A stretch of DNA of 64,000 nt, from NCBI GenBank assembly GCA_963682025.1, contig OY821521.1, forward strand, positions 54,606,908-54,670,907, read 5' to 3'. The notes under the pieces were generated by a model. That model searched no databases. It saw only the letters and a list, made by a program, of their open reading frames with translations, and was not told the DNA's origin. The stretch is from Cordilura impudica. Lineage: Eukaryota > Arthropoda > Insecta > Diptera > Scathophagidae. This document shows positions 1 to 10,559 of the stretch, one piece after another. Each line of letters opens with the position of its first letter. The first letter of the stretch is position 1. Made by a program: the position numbers and the translations under genes.

Positions 1-23
1 TCAAGACAACGGTTTTTCAATTT

Positions 24-835
24 TTATACCCTATACCACTATGTGGTTTGGGTATAATGACTTTGTGCTGCTGTTTGTAACAACCAAAAATATTTGACCT
101 AGACCCATCTTTAATTATACCGATCGAATCAGAATCACTTTCTGAGTTGATTTAACAATGTCCGTCCGTCCGTCCGTCCGTCCGTCCGTCCGTCCGTCCG
201 TCCGTCCGTCCGTCTGTGTGTCCATGTAAAGCTTGTAATCAAACTGCAGGTCGCAAATATGAATGTATTTTGATGAAATTTGGTACATAAGCTTTTATCG
301 GCCATGGGATGAACGCTATTGAAATTGGTGAGAATCGGTCCATGTTCAGACCTAGCCCCCATACAAATTACCCATATGAAATCGACATAAATTGCCATAA
401 GATCCAAATTGTCATATAGATCTTACTCAAATTGGGTTTGTATGCGTTCATTACATCCATTAATGAGTAGTCCAAAAATGATCCCTTTGACCCCATATAG
501 AGTTGCTTCCCGATCTTCACTTAAATCTATTAAAAAACAAAAATATTGCACTGATTCTTCTCAAATTTTGTTTGTATATATTTTTGCAAAATACAAGAGA
601 CTTTACCAAACATGATCAGGATCGGTCCATTTTTGGACCAAGTCCCTATATAGATATAGCATCCGATATGAACTTTTTCATATCTACAGCCAAAAAAATT
701 AATAAAAATCCCACTCAAATTTGGTTTTTGCTTATTTCCTATGTCCAGTTAGTTGGGCCTAAGAGATAGGGTCTCTAAACGCATGGTATAGGGTATCGTA
801 TAGTCGGTCTAGACCGACTATAATTTTCTTACTTG
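24..835 (+). mobile_element. HINE/mini-me-like repeat, family A, copy 1
   Basis: Non-autonomous interspersed repeat. It opens with ATACCCTATACCA and closes with TGGTATAGGGTAT, a perfect 13-bp subterminal inverted repeat. The perfect palindrome AGTCGGTCTAGACCGACT and the tail TTTTCTTACTTG follow. An internal (GTCC)13 tract sits at 160-211. Near-identical copies are at 1171, 4644 and 19567. Subterminal inverted repeats, an internal microsatellite and a 3' hairpin are known for fly DINE-1/mini-me elements (non-autonomous Helentrons); assigning this family there is inference. ORFs inside it are chance. Confidence 0.8.
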
Positions 836-947
836 TTCACAAATGTACTATTTTGAATTTTTTCCTATTTGTGTGTAAAACCTTACAAATAAAACTTATA
901 CTGAGAAACTAGACAAATTAACCTTTCCGAAGGTATGTAACATACCT
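836..947 (+). repeat. Left terminal inverted repeat of the 836-3466 transposon
   Basis: Matches the reverse complement of 3355-3466 almost throughout. It starts TTCACAAAT and ends in the small palindrome around GGTATGTAACATACC, which could itself form a hairpin. Confidence 0.85.
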
Positions 948-1170
948 AACTAAAATTTCATACCCTCGATACTGTAATACCCAGAATATGTTAACCTCAG
1001 GAAAAAAATCACTTTTTTTCTATAGAAATGTTGAAAAATTATTATTTTTTATTTATTTGTAATAATAATTAAATAATTATATAATAATAATAATATTAAA
1101 AATAAAAAGATAAATAATTTAATAAAATTTAATCTTAATTACATTAGATCCATTTATATCATAACTATTT

Positions 1171-1979
1171 TTATACCCTATTATACCACTATGTGGTTTG
1201 GGTATAATGACTTTGTGCTGCTGTTTGTAACAACCAAAAATAATTGACCTACACCCATCTTTAATTATACCGATCGAATCATAATCACCATTTGATTCGA
1301 TTTAACGATGTCCGTCCGTCCGTTCGTCCGTCCGTCCGTCTGTGTATCCATGTAAAGCTTGTAATCAAACTGCAGGTCGCAAATATGAATATATTTTGAT
1401 GAAATTTGGTATTTAATCTTATATCGGCCATGGGATGAACGCTATTGAAATTGGTGAGAATCGGTCGATGTTCAGACCTAGCCCTCATACAAATGACCCC
1501 TATGAAATCAACATATATTGCCATAAGATCCAAATTATCACACAAATCTTAGTCAAATTGGGTTTGTAGTATATATTACATCCATTAATCAGTAGTCCAA
1601 AAATGATCCCTATTAGATAACTCTTAGTCATAGGCCCCATATAGAGCTGCTTCCCGATCTTCACTTAAATCTATCAAAAAACAAAAATATTGCACTGATT
1701 CTTCTCAAATTTTGCTTGTATATATTTTTGCAAAATATAAGAGACTTTACCAAACATGGTCAAGATCGGTCCATTTTTGGGCCTAGTCCCCATATAGATA
1801 TAGCATCCGATATGAACTTTTTCATATCTGCAGTCGAAAAAATTAATAAAAATCCCACTCAAATTTGGTTTATGCTTATTTTATATCAGTTAGTTGGGCC
1901 TGAGAGATAGGGTCTCTAAACGCATGGTATAGGGTATCGTATAGTCGGTCTAGACCGACTATAATTTTCTTACTTGTTT
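1171..1979 (+). mobile_element. HINE/mini-me-like repeat, family A, copy 2 (nested)
   Basis: Full copy with a short (GTCC)n tract of about seven units at 1310-1337. It has the same subterminal inverted repeats, 3' palindrome and CTTACTTGTTT tail as copy 1. It sits in the C-terminal coding region of the 836-3466 transposon: the transposase frame runs from 1980 into the repeat and would otherwise continue below 1171. It is therefore younger than that transposon. Confidence 0.82.
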
Positions 1980-3334
1980 TTACATAATTTATTGTAGCTG
2001 ATGAAGTATTTAAGTCTTTTAAATTTTTAAATACCCAGTCTTTTGTCAATCCTTTCTTAGCGTTACTAGGTTCAGCTGTTGATTTCGCTGCTGGTTTATT
2101 TGTTGACTTTGGAAAGAAATCGCATTGAATAGAGGCAGAAAACTTTTTCAACTTGAGTCTTCCATCGACAAGCGGTATAAAAGCATGGTATTGAGCGGTG
2201 CCATCGATTGTTACCGCAGCATTGAATCTGCTCTTCGGTGTTTTCAATGTTTCCTGATGATCCTCTTTGCTAATAAAAACTATTTTAGTTTCTTTACAAT
2301 AACTCTTTGCCCAATGGAATAAAGCAGTCGCATCTAAGATGCGATCTTGATGAGTGCACTGGAGGCTATACTTCGCTGCATTTCTTTTAAGGTTTGTTCC
2401 AATACCATCACATGCTCCTTTACCATGAGCAGTAGGATGAAAATGCCGCTCAGCTGGCATTCCAAAATGTTTTTCATGAGCCATAAGATTTGCGAAGCTA
2501 CTTTTGTTTTTAAAATGTTGACGAGCTCCGTCCGAAACGTAGTATACCTTCTTTACTGTAAATTTAGATTTGAGATATTTTAGTATTATCTTCTGGTACT
2601 CGTAAACTGCAATGGTATCATGTTTTAAATCGTCGGATATGATTGTCATACTTTTGTGTTCCAGTTTTTCATCTTTCATGTAGTAAGTAACTACTGTGAA
2701 TATAGTTACTTGGTCGTTATTGAAGTGGAATGCTTGTATGGCATCCTGAAGAACATATTTATAGTTTTCTGCGAAATCATATGAAATAACGAATTCATCA
2801 GACTTCAAATGTATCTTCAAATCCTTGAAGAATGACCATTGCTCTTTGACTAAAAAGTCATGGTTTCTCAAGTTTAGCAATCCTGTACACATTTCTTCCA
2901 CAAAATCATCCACATTTAAAATGATTGTTTTCAATGTGCATCGTTCAGTCTGAATCCAAGAATCAAATTTGACCTCCTCTATATATTCTCGATCTAAAGA
3001 GTTGATTCTTTGATGATTGTGGTTTCGGGCAATTGGTACATTCACCTAAGTGGCAAGAAGTTGTTGCATTAGGACACATAGTCAATTTAATGCAATCGCG
3101 GTAATCGTGTAAATCTTCTGCCGAATCATCTGTTAAATACTTTAAGTTGATTTCCTTCAACATCAGTTTAACATTTTCATGGTAAATGCAAACGCATACT
3201 GTGTGAGTTCCACTGCTTTCTGCCAAAACGCAATGTTTTGGCCTCATTTGGGTTAATTTCGTGAAGCCAATTCTAACATCCTCGTGTTCAGATTGAAATG
3301 TTGCAAATAACTCTTTCAGGTTACAGATAACCAT
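1977..3334 (-). pseudogene. Transposase-like gene of the 836-3466 transposon, frameshifted
   Basis: Two overlapping minus-strand frames, 3334-2963 and 3045-1876, belong to one protein. The upstream part ends in a Cys-rich stretch (MCPNATTSCHLGECTNCP), then a frameshift near 3010-3045 moves to the second frame. The second frame carries ISYDFAENY (about residue 90), YVSDGARQHF (about 172) and HGKGACDGIG (about 213), acidic motifs compatible with a DDE/D nuclease. The last residues of the open frame come from the inserted HINE. I recall similar Cys-rich plus HGKGACDG proteins as unnamed insect mobile-element products; the superfamily is not assigned. DDE identity is inference from the motifs and flanking TIRs. 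Confidence 0.65.
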
Positions 3335-3354
3335 TCTCTTCTGTTATGTTATGA

Positions 3355-3466
3355 AGGTATGTTACATACCTTCGGAAAGGTTAATTTGTCTAGTTTCTCA
3401 GTATAAGTTTTATTTGTAAGGTTTTACACACAAATAGGAAAAAATTCAAAATAGTGGATTTGTGAA
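3355..3466 (-). repeat. Right terminal inverted repeat of the 836-3466 transposon
   Basis: Reverse complement of 836-947. The inner edge starts with GGTATGTTACATACC and the outer edge ends ATTTGTGAA. The presumed transposase start (3334) lies just inside it, so promoter elements probably lie in or beside this arm. Confidence 0.85.
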
Positions 3467-4643
3467 AAATTGAGTTACAAAACATTTATTTTGATAGATA
3501 TCCAACTCCCATCCCACTAAGCGACCAAAAAGCTCTTAAAGGAAAAATCCTAAGCTTTCATATGAAAAAAAAAAAAAAAATGCCCTTTTTGAAAAAAAGG
3601 CAAAAACTGCTTTAATTTAGCAAAAAAAGTCTAAAATTTTTTTTTTTTTTTTTAAAGTATTTTTTTCCGAAATATTGAAGAAATAGCTATCTAAACTATT
3701 TGGGAGAAAATTTTCTAAGAACAATAGGTAATAAGTTACATGGATGAGAAAAAACACCTGTTTGGCCAAAATGTCAAATTTTGATCCCCTCTAACTCAGA
3801 GAGATCTGGATCGATCTTATTGAAAAAATATTTCTAAACTACTACCCAATAGGACTAACCTTGGTGCAAATTTCATCCCGATCGGAAGACATCGGTTTCA
3901 AAAGTTGGTGCACTTGACATGAAACCCCCATATGTAAAATTGTTTAACACTAGTAAATAAAATAACAACATCACCTGGCCCTTTTACACAAGGTAATTCA
4001 CTTTAAGTGTTAAAAACATAGTTATTGTCGACAAAGCAGTTCATCATTTGCCACTTATTTTCGTAGAAGCCTGAAAATATGCAACGTACACCAAATGGAA
4101 AAACCGCACAAGCAAAACATCGTAATGTTGAACTATCGCCAAAAAAATTAAGCTAATTTGGTAGGAGTCATGAGGATAGTTGATTTTTGAGCGTTAAGAG
4201 GCAATAAAAGATAGGTTGGGTGAGAAAATGGACTCTTTAGTCCGATATTGGTGAAATATGCGTGGTTAACAACTAAGTAGAATTGTTAAGATGTGAAAAT
4301 GCAAAACTTAAAAGGGATAAAGAGGTTGACAGGAAAAATCTAATCTGTCTGGAACATAAAACCTGTAATGAAAAAACTAATTTTTTAAGGATTAGTAAAA
4401 TAAAAAACTTAATTTGCAGTATATAACTCGAGTGTTATTTCAATACCAGTCCTTGCTCAACACTTAAAGATAACGTTACAATACAGACACTTCATGGTAC
4501 AAGTATTTAACTAAAATTCATATAAAACAAATTTCTTACACTTTTGGTAAATGCAAATCCTTGCTAAATCAAAGGTTAATAATCTTTATTTAATATAAGA
4601 TTGTCGAAAATTTACTCTTTCCTTATTTGCAATATTATCGTAT
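3467..4643. other. AT-rich stretch without recognised gene
   Basis: About 1.2 kb between the TIR transposon and HINE copy 3. It holds poly-A and poly-T runs (3565-3660) but no ORF or repeat shared with the rest of the window that I can see. Confidence 0.5.
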
Positions 4644-5404
4644 TTATACCCTATACCACTATGTGGTTTGGGTATAATGACTTTGTGCTGCTGTTTGTAA
4701 CTACCAAAAATATTTGACCTAGACCCATCTTTTATTATACCGATCGCATCAGAATCACTATCTGATTCGATTTAACGATGTCCGTCCGTCCGTGTGTCCA
4801 TGTAAAGCTTGAAATCAAACTGCAGGTCGCAAATATGAATATATATACGAAATTTGGTATATAAGCTTTTATCGTCCATAGGATGAACGCTATTGAAATT
4901 GTAGAAAATCGGTCCATGTTCAGACCTAGCCCCCATACAAATGACCCCTATGAAATCGACTTAAATTGCCATAAGATTCAAATTATCATATAGATCTTAC
5001 TCAAATTGGGTTTGTATGCGTATATTACATCCATTAATGAGTAGTCCAAAAATGATCCCTATGGGACAATCCTTACTCATAGGCCCCATGTAGAGCTGAT
5101 TCCCGATCTGCACTTAAATCTATCAAAAAACAAAAATATTGCACTGATTCTTTTCAAATTTTGTTTGTATATATTTTTGCAAAATACAAGAGACTTTACC
5201 AAACATGATCAGGATCGGTCCAATTTTAGGCCTAGTGCCCATATAGATATAGCATCCGATATGAACTTTTTCATATCTGCAGCCAAAAAAATTAATAGAA
5301 ATCCCACTCAAATTTGGTTTATCTTATTTTCTATGTCCAGTTAGTTTGGTCTAAGAGATAGGGTCTCTAAACGCATGGTATAGGGTATCGTATAGTCGTT
5401 CTAG
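4644..5404 (+). mobile_element. HINE family A, copy 3 (5' part)
   Basis: Same family as copy 1 with only (GTCC)3 at the microsatellite. The copy is broken inside its 3' palindrome at 5404. The missing tail (CTAGACCGACTATAATTTTCTTG) resumes at 6217-6241, with the four bases CTAG present at both breakpoints. Confidence 0.8.
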
Positions 5405-6216
5405 AGTTATATGTATAAAACCATTCATATCCCAACGTATACAATACTATTGGAATACCCTTATTATTATTATTATTACTTAGTGTTTATTAAGATCATC
5501 GTTTTGTTTTTGTTTAGTTTACATATTATTTTGTTTCATATTGTAACTAAGCGTAAAACAATAATCATGTTTAACCATGCACAATCATGTTCACTTTCTT
5601 ACATACACAATATGTATGTACGTAAGAGAAGTGAAATCATTCTGCATGCCCAGTTTTATTATATGAAAAACCTGTTTTTGAACTGTTATTTTGTTACTAA
5701 GTGAGAACATTAATTGTGATCAACCATGCACAATCATGTCTACTTTCTTACATACACAATGTGTATGTAAGAGAAGTGGAATGATTCTACATCTCCAAAT
5801 TTGTTCTACAGAAACCTGTTTTCATATAAAGTTTGGTTACTGGGTAAAAGCAGTGATCTTTTATTTTCTATTTGTTGCCAAGGGTAAATCATGATTATGC
5901 ATGCCCAGTTTATACTGTTGTTTTCTTGTAAGAATAAATAAAAAGGCATGCACAATCATGATCAGTAGACGACTTGTAAATTAAATGACACGAGAATCTG
6001 ATTTCGGAAGCCAAGGCGAACGTTTCAAAAGTTTGTGACTTATGACTTATTCTTAAATCAAGGACATGATATTATAATAAAATATTAAATTTATAAAACG
6101 TGTATAAAAAAATATTAAATAAATAAAATAAGTTTTAAAATAAATAATCATTAAATAAAAGTTTGAAAACAAATTGTCGTGTAATTTATTTAAAAATAAA
6201 AACCTACGACAAAATT
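5405..6216 (+). mobile_element. Candidate solo LTR inside HINE copy 3
   Basis: An 812-bp insert flanked by CTAG at 5401-5404 and 6217-6220, consistent with a 4-bp target duplication. It begins AGTTAT, a start seen in gypsy/Ty3-type LTRs, and holds several AATAAA signals near its right end. Inside are two diverged tandem copies of a segment with ACCATGCACAATCATG (about 5575 and 5725). No gag/pol sequence is present. ORFs at 5411-5704 and 5691-5894 do not resemble proteins. The LTR call is inference from size, ends and duplication. Confidence 0.5.
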
Positions 6217-6241
6217 CTAGACCGACTATAATTTTCTTGTT
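6217..6241 (+). mobile_element. HINE family A, copy 3 (3' tail)
   Basis: Terminal half-palindrome and tail TATAATTTTCTTG of the HINE starting at 4644, displaced by the 812-bp insertion. Confidence 0.75.
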
Positions 6242-6324
6242 TTCAAATGTAATCTTTTTTTTTAATGTTAATTTAATTCAAATTCATAATCTTAAACTAT
6301 AAATAAACAAATAGTAGGAATCTA

Positions 6325-6723
6325 CTATCTTTTTATCTGATTTACTTTGCTAACGTAGGCAATTTTACGAGCTACGCGCCCATGTTTGCCACATTCTCTT
6401 AGCCTGTTACAAATGGTGAATACTGACGGGGCAATTCTTCCTTCGTTAAGCAACTGAGAACGAATTTTTGGTACAGATTTTAATGGGTTGGCCTCTGATA
6501 TTTCAAGGATTCTTCTGTCAACTCTTCGGGATATTATTTTGGGACGCCCTGGTCTATTTTTAGCACAAACTCTGTGTTCATTCTCGAAGGCCACAATCAC
6601 TTTACGAACTGCTGTATGCGATTTGCCAAATTTTTGGCCAATATATCGAAAGTTGTGGCCATCTTTATATAGACTAATAATTACTTTTCGTTCCTCAGTT
6701 GTCAATTGTTTGAATTTACCCAT
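6325..6723 (-). pseudogene. Tc1-like transposase, N-terminal DNA-binding part
   Basis: Open frame of 132 aa starting MGKFKQLTTEERKVIISLYK, with the paired-like helix-turn-helix of Tc1 transposases and the GRPKIISRRVDRRI linker typical of the family (GRPR-like hook then second HTH). The catalytic DDE domain is missing: the frame ends at VNQIKR. A full Tc1 transposase is about 340 aa, so this is a 5' fragment. Confidence 0.8.
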
Positions 6724-7084
6724 TTTTTTTGCAAAATTAAATTATTTCCTTTTAAATTAAAGGGTTAATTTCAATATTATGAAAAAAGTAATAAAAATTA
6801 ATAAAATGGTAGAAAAATTTACCTTTAACGTATTTATTTGTATGCAAAATTAACTAAATTTATTAAAAATAGTTAAAATATCAAGATTTTATTGTTAGTG
6901 TGCAATGTTTCACTACTTGATTGCTTTTGGAAACTTACTTTTTCAATGTACATACACATTATTTGTTTCTGTGAAACTGGTATTACCGTTATTTCTATTG
7001 AAGAGCAAAACCTTTCAAACTTCTCCAATAAGAACAATAGTATGAGTAGTTTTTAAAATGAGAATGGTATGTATCAATTCATAA

Positions 7085-7576
7085 AGGTGCTATTACACGA
7101 AATGTTTTTTACATATGTACTGTCACTTTTTTTATCCATATGAAATTCTTCATGTCTGTCAAAATTGTCTTTTACATACGATTCATAATTTTTGCTATCA
7201 CACGTGGGTATGTATTTCCGTATGACATAACCTCTAAATGTAAACAACAGCTGAATTAATTTGTGAATTTACAAAAATTTGTTGTTAAAAAAAAGGTTAT
7301 GTATTTTTTAATTGTTAATTAATACTAAACAATTTATTTTTCTTTCAATATTAATCTTTAAAATGTACTCTGTTTTTCTTTCGCCACAAGCAGTGTTGTA
7401 TTTTCACTTGTTTGTCATGCAAAAATAGAACCTGTTCTAATTGAAAAATGTACATGTGACTTTCCTCATGTATTGTACATAAACAATGTTTTATATGTAT
7501 CACACGATGTGTACAACTTTTGTTGTGGGAAAATTTGACAGTACATATGTAAAAAACACATCATGTAATAGCACCT
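7085..7576 (+). mobile_element. MITE, AGGTGCTATTACA family, copy 1
   Basis: A 492-bp element with terminal inverted repeats of at least 40 bp beginning AGGTGCTATTACA. It is flanked by TAA on both sides (7082-7084 and 7577-7579). A 3-bp TWA duplication is typical of PIF/Harbinger elements. No coding capacity. Other copies: 7804-8213 and 56268-56663. Confidence 0.8.
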
Positions 7577-7803
7577 TAAGCTGTAGGAAGCTCACAGTTC
7601 ACCAATTTAAATATGTGACATTGGAAACTTATTTTTTCTACATACTGTATATCTTCTAATTAAGCCATTTTTATTCCATTAAAAAAATTAATACATGTGT
7701 ATAATACTTAATTACACATTAAAATATATATTTACAATGTGTAAATACATGTACAGTCACATGCATTTTTCATATCAAGGAAAAGTTAAGAATTCGAGCC
7801 TCT

Positions 7804-8213
7804 ACTGTACATGTGGAAAGTCACATGTAAATTTTTCAATTAGAATAGGTTCTATTTTGACATGACAAAACATATGAAAATACAACACTACTTTATGGCC
7901 AAAGAAAAACGGAGTAAATTAAAAAGATTAACATTCAAAGAAAAATAAATTGTTTAATATTAATTAACAATTAAAAAATATATAAAATATATAACTTTAT
8001 TTTTTAACAATTAATTTTATAAATTCACAAATTAAAAAAATCAACTGTTGTTTACATTTAGAGATTATGTCATACGAAAATACATATGCAAGTGTGATAG
8101 CAAAAATTATGAAACGTATGTAAAACGACAATTTTGACAGGCATACGGAATTATATCTGGATAAAAAAAAACAGTATATGTATATGTAAAATACACGTCA
8201 TGAAATAGCACCT
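7804..8213 (-). mobile_element. MITE, AGGTGCTATTACA family, copy 2
   Basis: Reverse-orientation copy sharing the core and the right terminal repeat (TAGCACCT followed by TAA at 8214-8216). The other terminus is lost or diverged before about 7804. Copies 1 and 2 lie head to head about 230 bp apart, so the pair could form a large hairpin. Confidence 0.7.
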
Positions 8214-8394
8214 TAATGTAACACGTAAGTATAATCATACGCACACCTTCATGAAGCAAACGCCGCAACTACAATATATATATATGTTCCCGAAACTCCT
8301 ATAAGGAGCATAGGGCCCCCAACTACAATAACTACAACAATAAGAATTACAACATACATACACATGTATACATAAACAACAAACTCATTGAACA

Positions 8395-8662
8395 TTTTTA
8401 TTCTTTCAAGAGTTTTTTCACATATTCATTCATATCTCTTGACTCTTTGGGCCGATTTTGCTGATTTGAAATAGCAACTCCTTCGGAATTTTAATAAACA
8501 ATTTAATGCAAAAAACGAAGATCTAGCTTAGTTATTGAGAGCGTCATAGCGATGTCAACAGACAGACGTGCAAACGGTTATCGCTAAATGAACTTCCCTT
8601 GTTATACGGATCAAGAAAATATGTGGAATTTATTTCCTAGATATACCCTCTACACAGTAGTG
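8395..8662 (-). mobile_element. HINE/mini-me-like family B fragment
   Basis: On the minus strand it reads a TATCCTCCACACT...AGAGGGTATAT hairpin, a CTTGATCC core and a degenerate GTCTGTCTGTTGACATCGCTA tract, as in the family B heads at 10560 and 61608. The 3' tail is absent. Confidence 0.6.
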
Positions 8663-8664
8663 TG

Positions 8665-9240
8665 GAGGATACTACGGCCGTTTTGCCCATAAATAGCTAA
8701 GGAACATATTAAGAACGATGTTAAATGGTGGGCATACGTTATTCTTCTTGATGAAATCAAATTTAATCTGCAATTTGGTAGCGATGTGCAAACATGGTTT
8801 GGCGAAACCCAAATGAAGAGCTAAAAGCAAAATATATCACACCCACAATGAAGCAGGGAAGTGGAATGGTGATGGTGCGGGCCTGTATTTCAGCAAAAAG
8901 TGTTGGAAACTTGCTTTTTGTCGATGTGATATTAAATAAGGAGAAATATATACATACAAATTTTTTCAGAAATAATTGAAAGAAATTTGCTGAAAAGTGG
9001 GAATTTCATCAAATTTTAAATTATATCAATGTAACGATCCCAAACATAAGGTCTATGTTGTCCAATAGTTATTGTTACGCCAGCTCAATCTCGTAATATG
9101 AATCTTACCAAAAATGTATGGAACTAGTTATTTCGATCGCTGTGTTCATGAGAACCACGTTTCTTCGATAAGTAAACTACAACCAATGCTCCAGGAGGAA
9201 TGGAATAGAAAAAATTATTTTCAACATGCCACATCGTCTT
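8665..9240 (+). pseudogene. Tc1-like transposase, catalytic part, decayed
   Basis: Across shifted frames the plus strand reads DVKWWAYVILLDEIKFNLQF (first catalytic Asp region), WRNPNEELKAKYITPTMKQG, DPKHK near 9035 (second Asp region) and a tail ISKLQPMLQEEWNRK, in Tc1 order. The N-terminal HTH is missing. Several stops and frameshifts rule out function. Confidence 0.7.
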
Positions 9241-10040
9241 TCGAAAGTCAAAAAATAATGGCTTTCCAACGAGATATTAATTTACAATTAAACAAATTTT
9301 ATGTCATAAAAAAAAAACGCATATTAGGGGGGGTAAGGTTTTAAAAGTTAAAAAAAGTCGTATTTTCATTATTATTTTTTGAAGATATCAATAATGTTGG
9401 ATTATTTATTTCATATACACGTTATAGCATAACATTTGAAGAATCTTTGAAAAAATGTTCAATTAAAAATTTTAATACATAAGTCCGTGACAGCGAATCT
9501 CCGGAGGCGTTGTTGTTTTGCGGTGAACATCATAACTCGTTACCAGATCATGTGAAATAAAAAAAATCTAAATGCTTTTAAAAGGAGACATGTTTCCTGA
9601 GGTAGTGACGAAGAGTTTTTTTCATTTTTTTTTTTTTTTGCCAGCATTTTGAAGTGAAAAACACGAAATTTGCTATAAAATTTCGGGAATCTGTTGTTAA
9701 AAAATGGGGAAGATAATGGAAAATAAAAAAAAATCTCTTCGTGGTTACCGGATGATTTATGTGTAGATATAGTGTGTAAAATTTCAAAAGAATCGCTCGA
9801 TTAGATTTTGAGTTATAATGTTCACGGACTTCGACAATTTATTTTGCGTTTAAGTTTTGATCCGATTTACTTGAAATTTTGAAACAGCACTCTCGATATG
9901 TAGTACATTCAGAAAGAAAAATGCTGATTTGAAATGGCCATATTTTGATCTTTATTTTATAAAAAAAAAAAACTGTAATTTTATTTCAATAACTACTATG
10001 TATAAAAATTTTCATTAAAAAATGTACACGAACTCCCCCG
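9241..10040. other. AT-rich stretch, no gene; weak inverted repeat
   Basis: No convincing coding sequence. AAGTCCGTGA (about 9481) is followed by TCACGGACTT near 9823. GTGAACATCATAACTC and its complement lie just inside, which may mark an old MITE of about 350 bp. Confidence 0.3.
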
Positions 10041-10292
10041 AAAGTTTTAACAGATATCTAGGTACAATATTATTATGCCACGCCCCTCCACCCACAGACC
10101 AAAAATCAAAATTCAGACTTCACAGTCCCTCCCGCCAGGCTATTCTGAAGATTCCCTGAAAATTTCATCCATTTCAGTCCAGCCATTTTGGAGTCCATAC
10201 GGAACATACATAAAAACATACATCCATTTTTATATACATACATATAAGATTAACAATCCGAAGATTAATGGCAACCACTGTACGAGTAAAGA

Positions 10293-10347
10293 TGCACAAT
10301 TTTGGTGATGTAACCTACGTCCCTGGTTACATCACCAAAATTGTGCA
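10293..10347. repeat. Perfect 23-bp stem hairpin
   Basis: Arms 10293-10315 and 10325-10347 are exact reverse complements around a 9-nt loop (TACGTCCCT). It follows a non-coding stretch (10075-10270) resembling the ends of fly repeats (repeated ACATACA). No terminator role is claimed in this eukaryotic context. Confidence 0.85.
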
Positions 10348-10559
10348 GTTATAAGAGAAATGACGAAAAAGTCTTATTTAACCATTAACATTGATGAATT
10401 CAAATAATGGTTATAATTAACAATTATCGTAAGATATATAGTATTTTGGTTACCGTAACCAATTGAAGTGCGAAATATATATATTTTTTTTGGTTATGAA
10501 TAACTATTTTAGCAACCAAAAAAATTTTTTTCAATAACCATTATCGAAAGTATTTTTTT

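Larger units (their letters stand above)
836..3466 (-). mobile_element. DNA transposon with 112-bp TIRs, family unassigned
   Basis: Two arms of about 112 bp (836-947 and 3355-3466) are nearly perfect inverted repeats. They bracket a minus-strand transposase-like gene. Length is about 2.6 kb, or 1.8 kb without the HINE inserted at 1171-1979. The left end directly abuts the HINE copy ending at 835, so an outer target duplication cannot be resolved. The gene sits in one transposon unit with no host exons. I do not recognise the superfamily. Confidence 0.75.

Noticed and set aside
135..407. 90-aa minus ORF with (RTDG)n, and its relatives at 1285 and 19679
   Set aside because: Arises from the GTCC tract and body of HINE copies; repeats in every copy and ends in non-coding repeat.
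5411..5894. 97-aa and 67-aa ORFs
   Set aside because: Inside the candidate solo LTR; no recognisable protein features.
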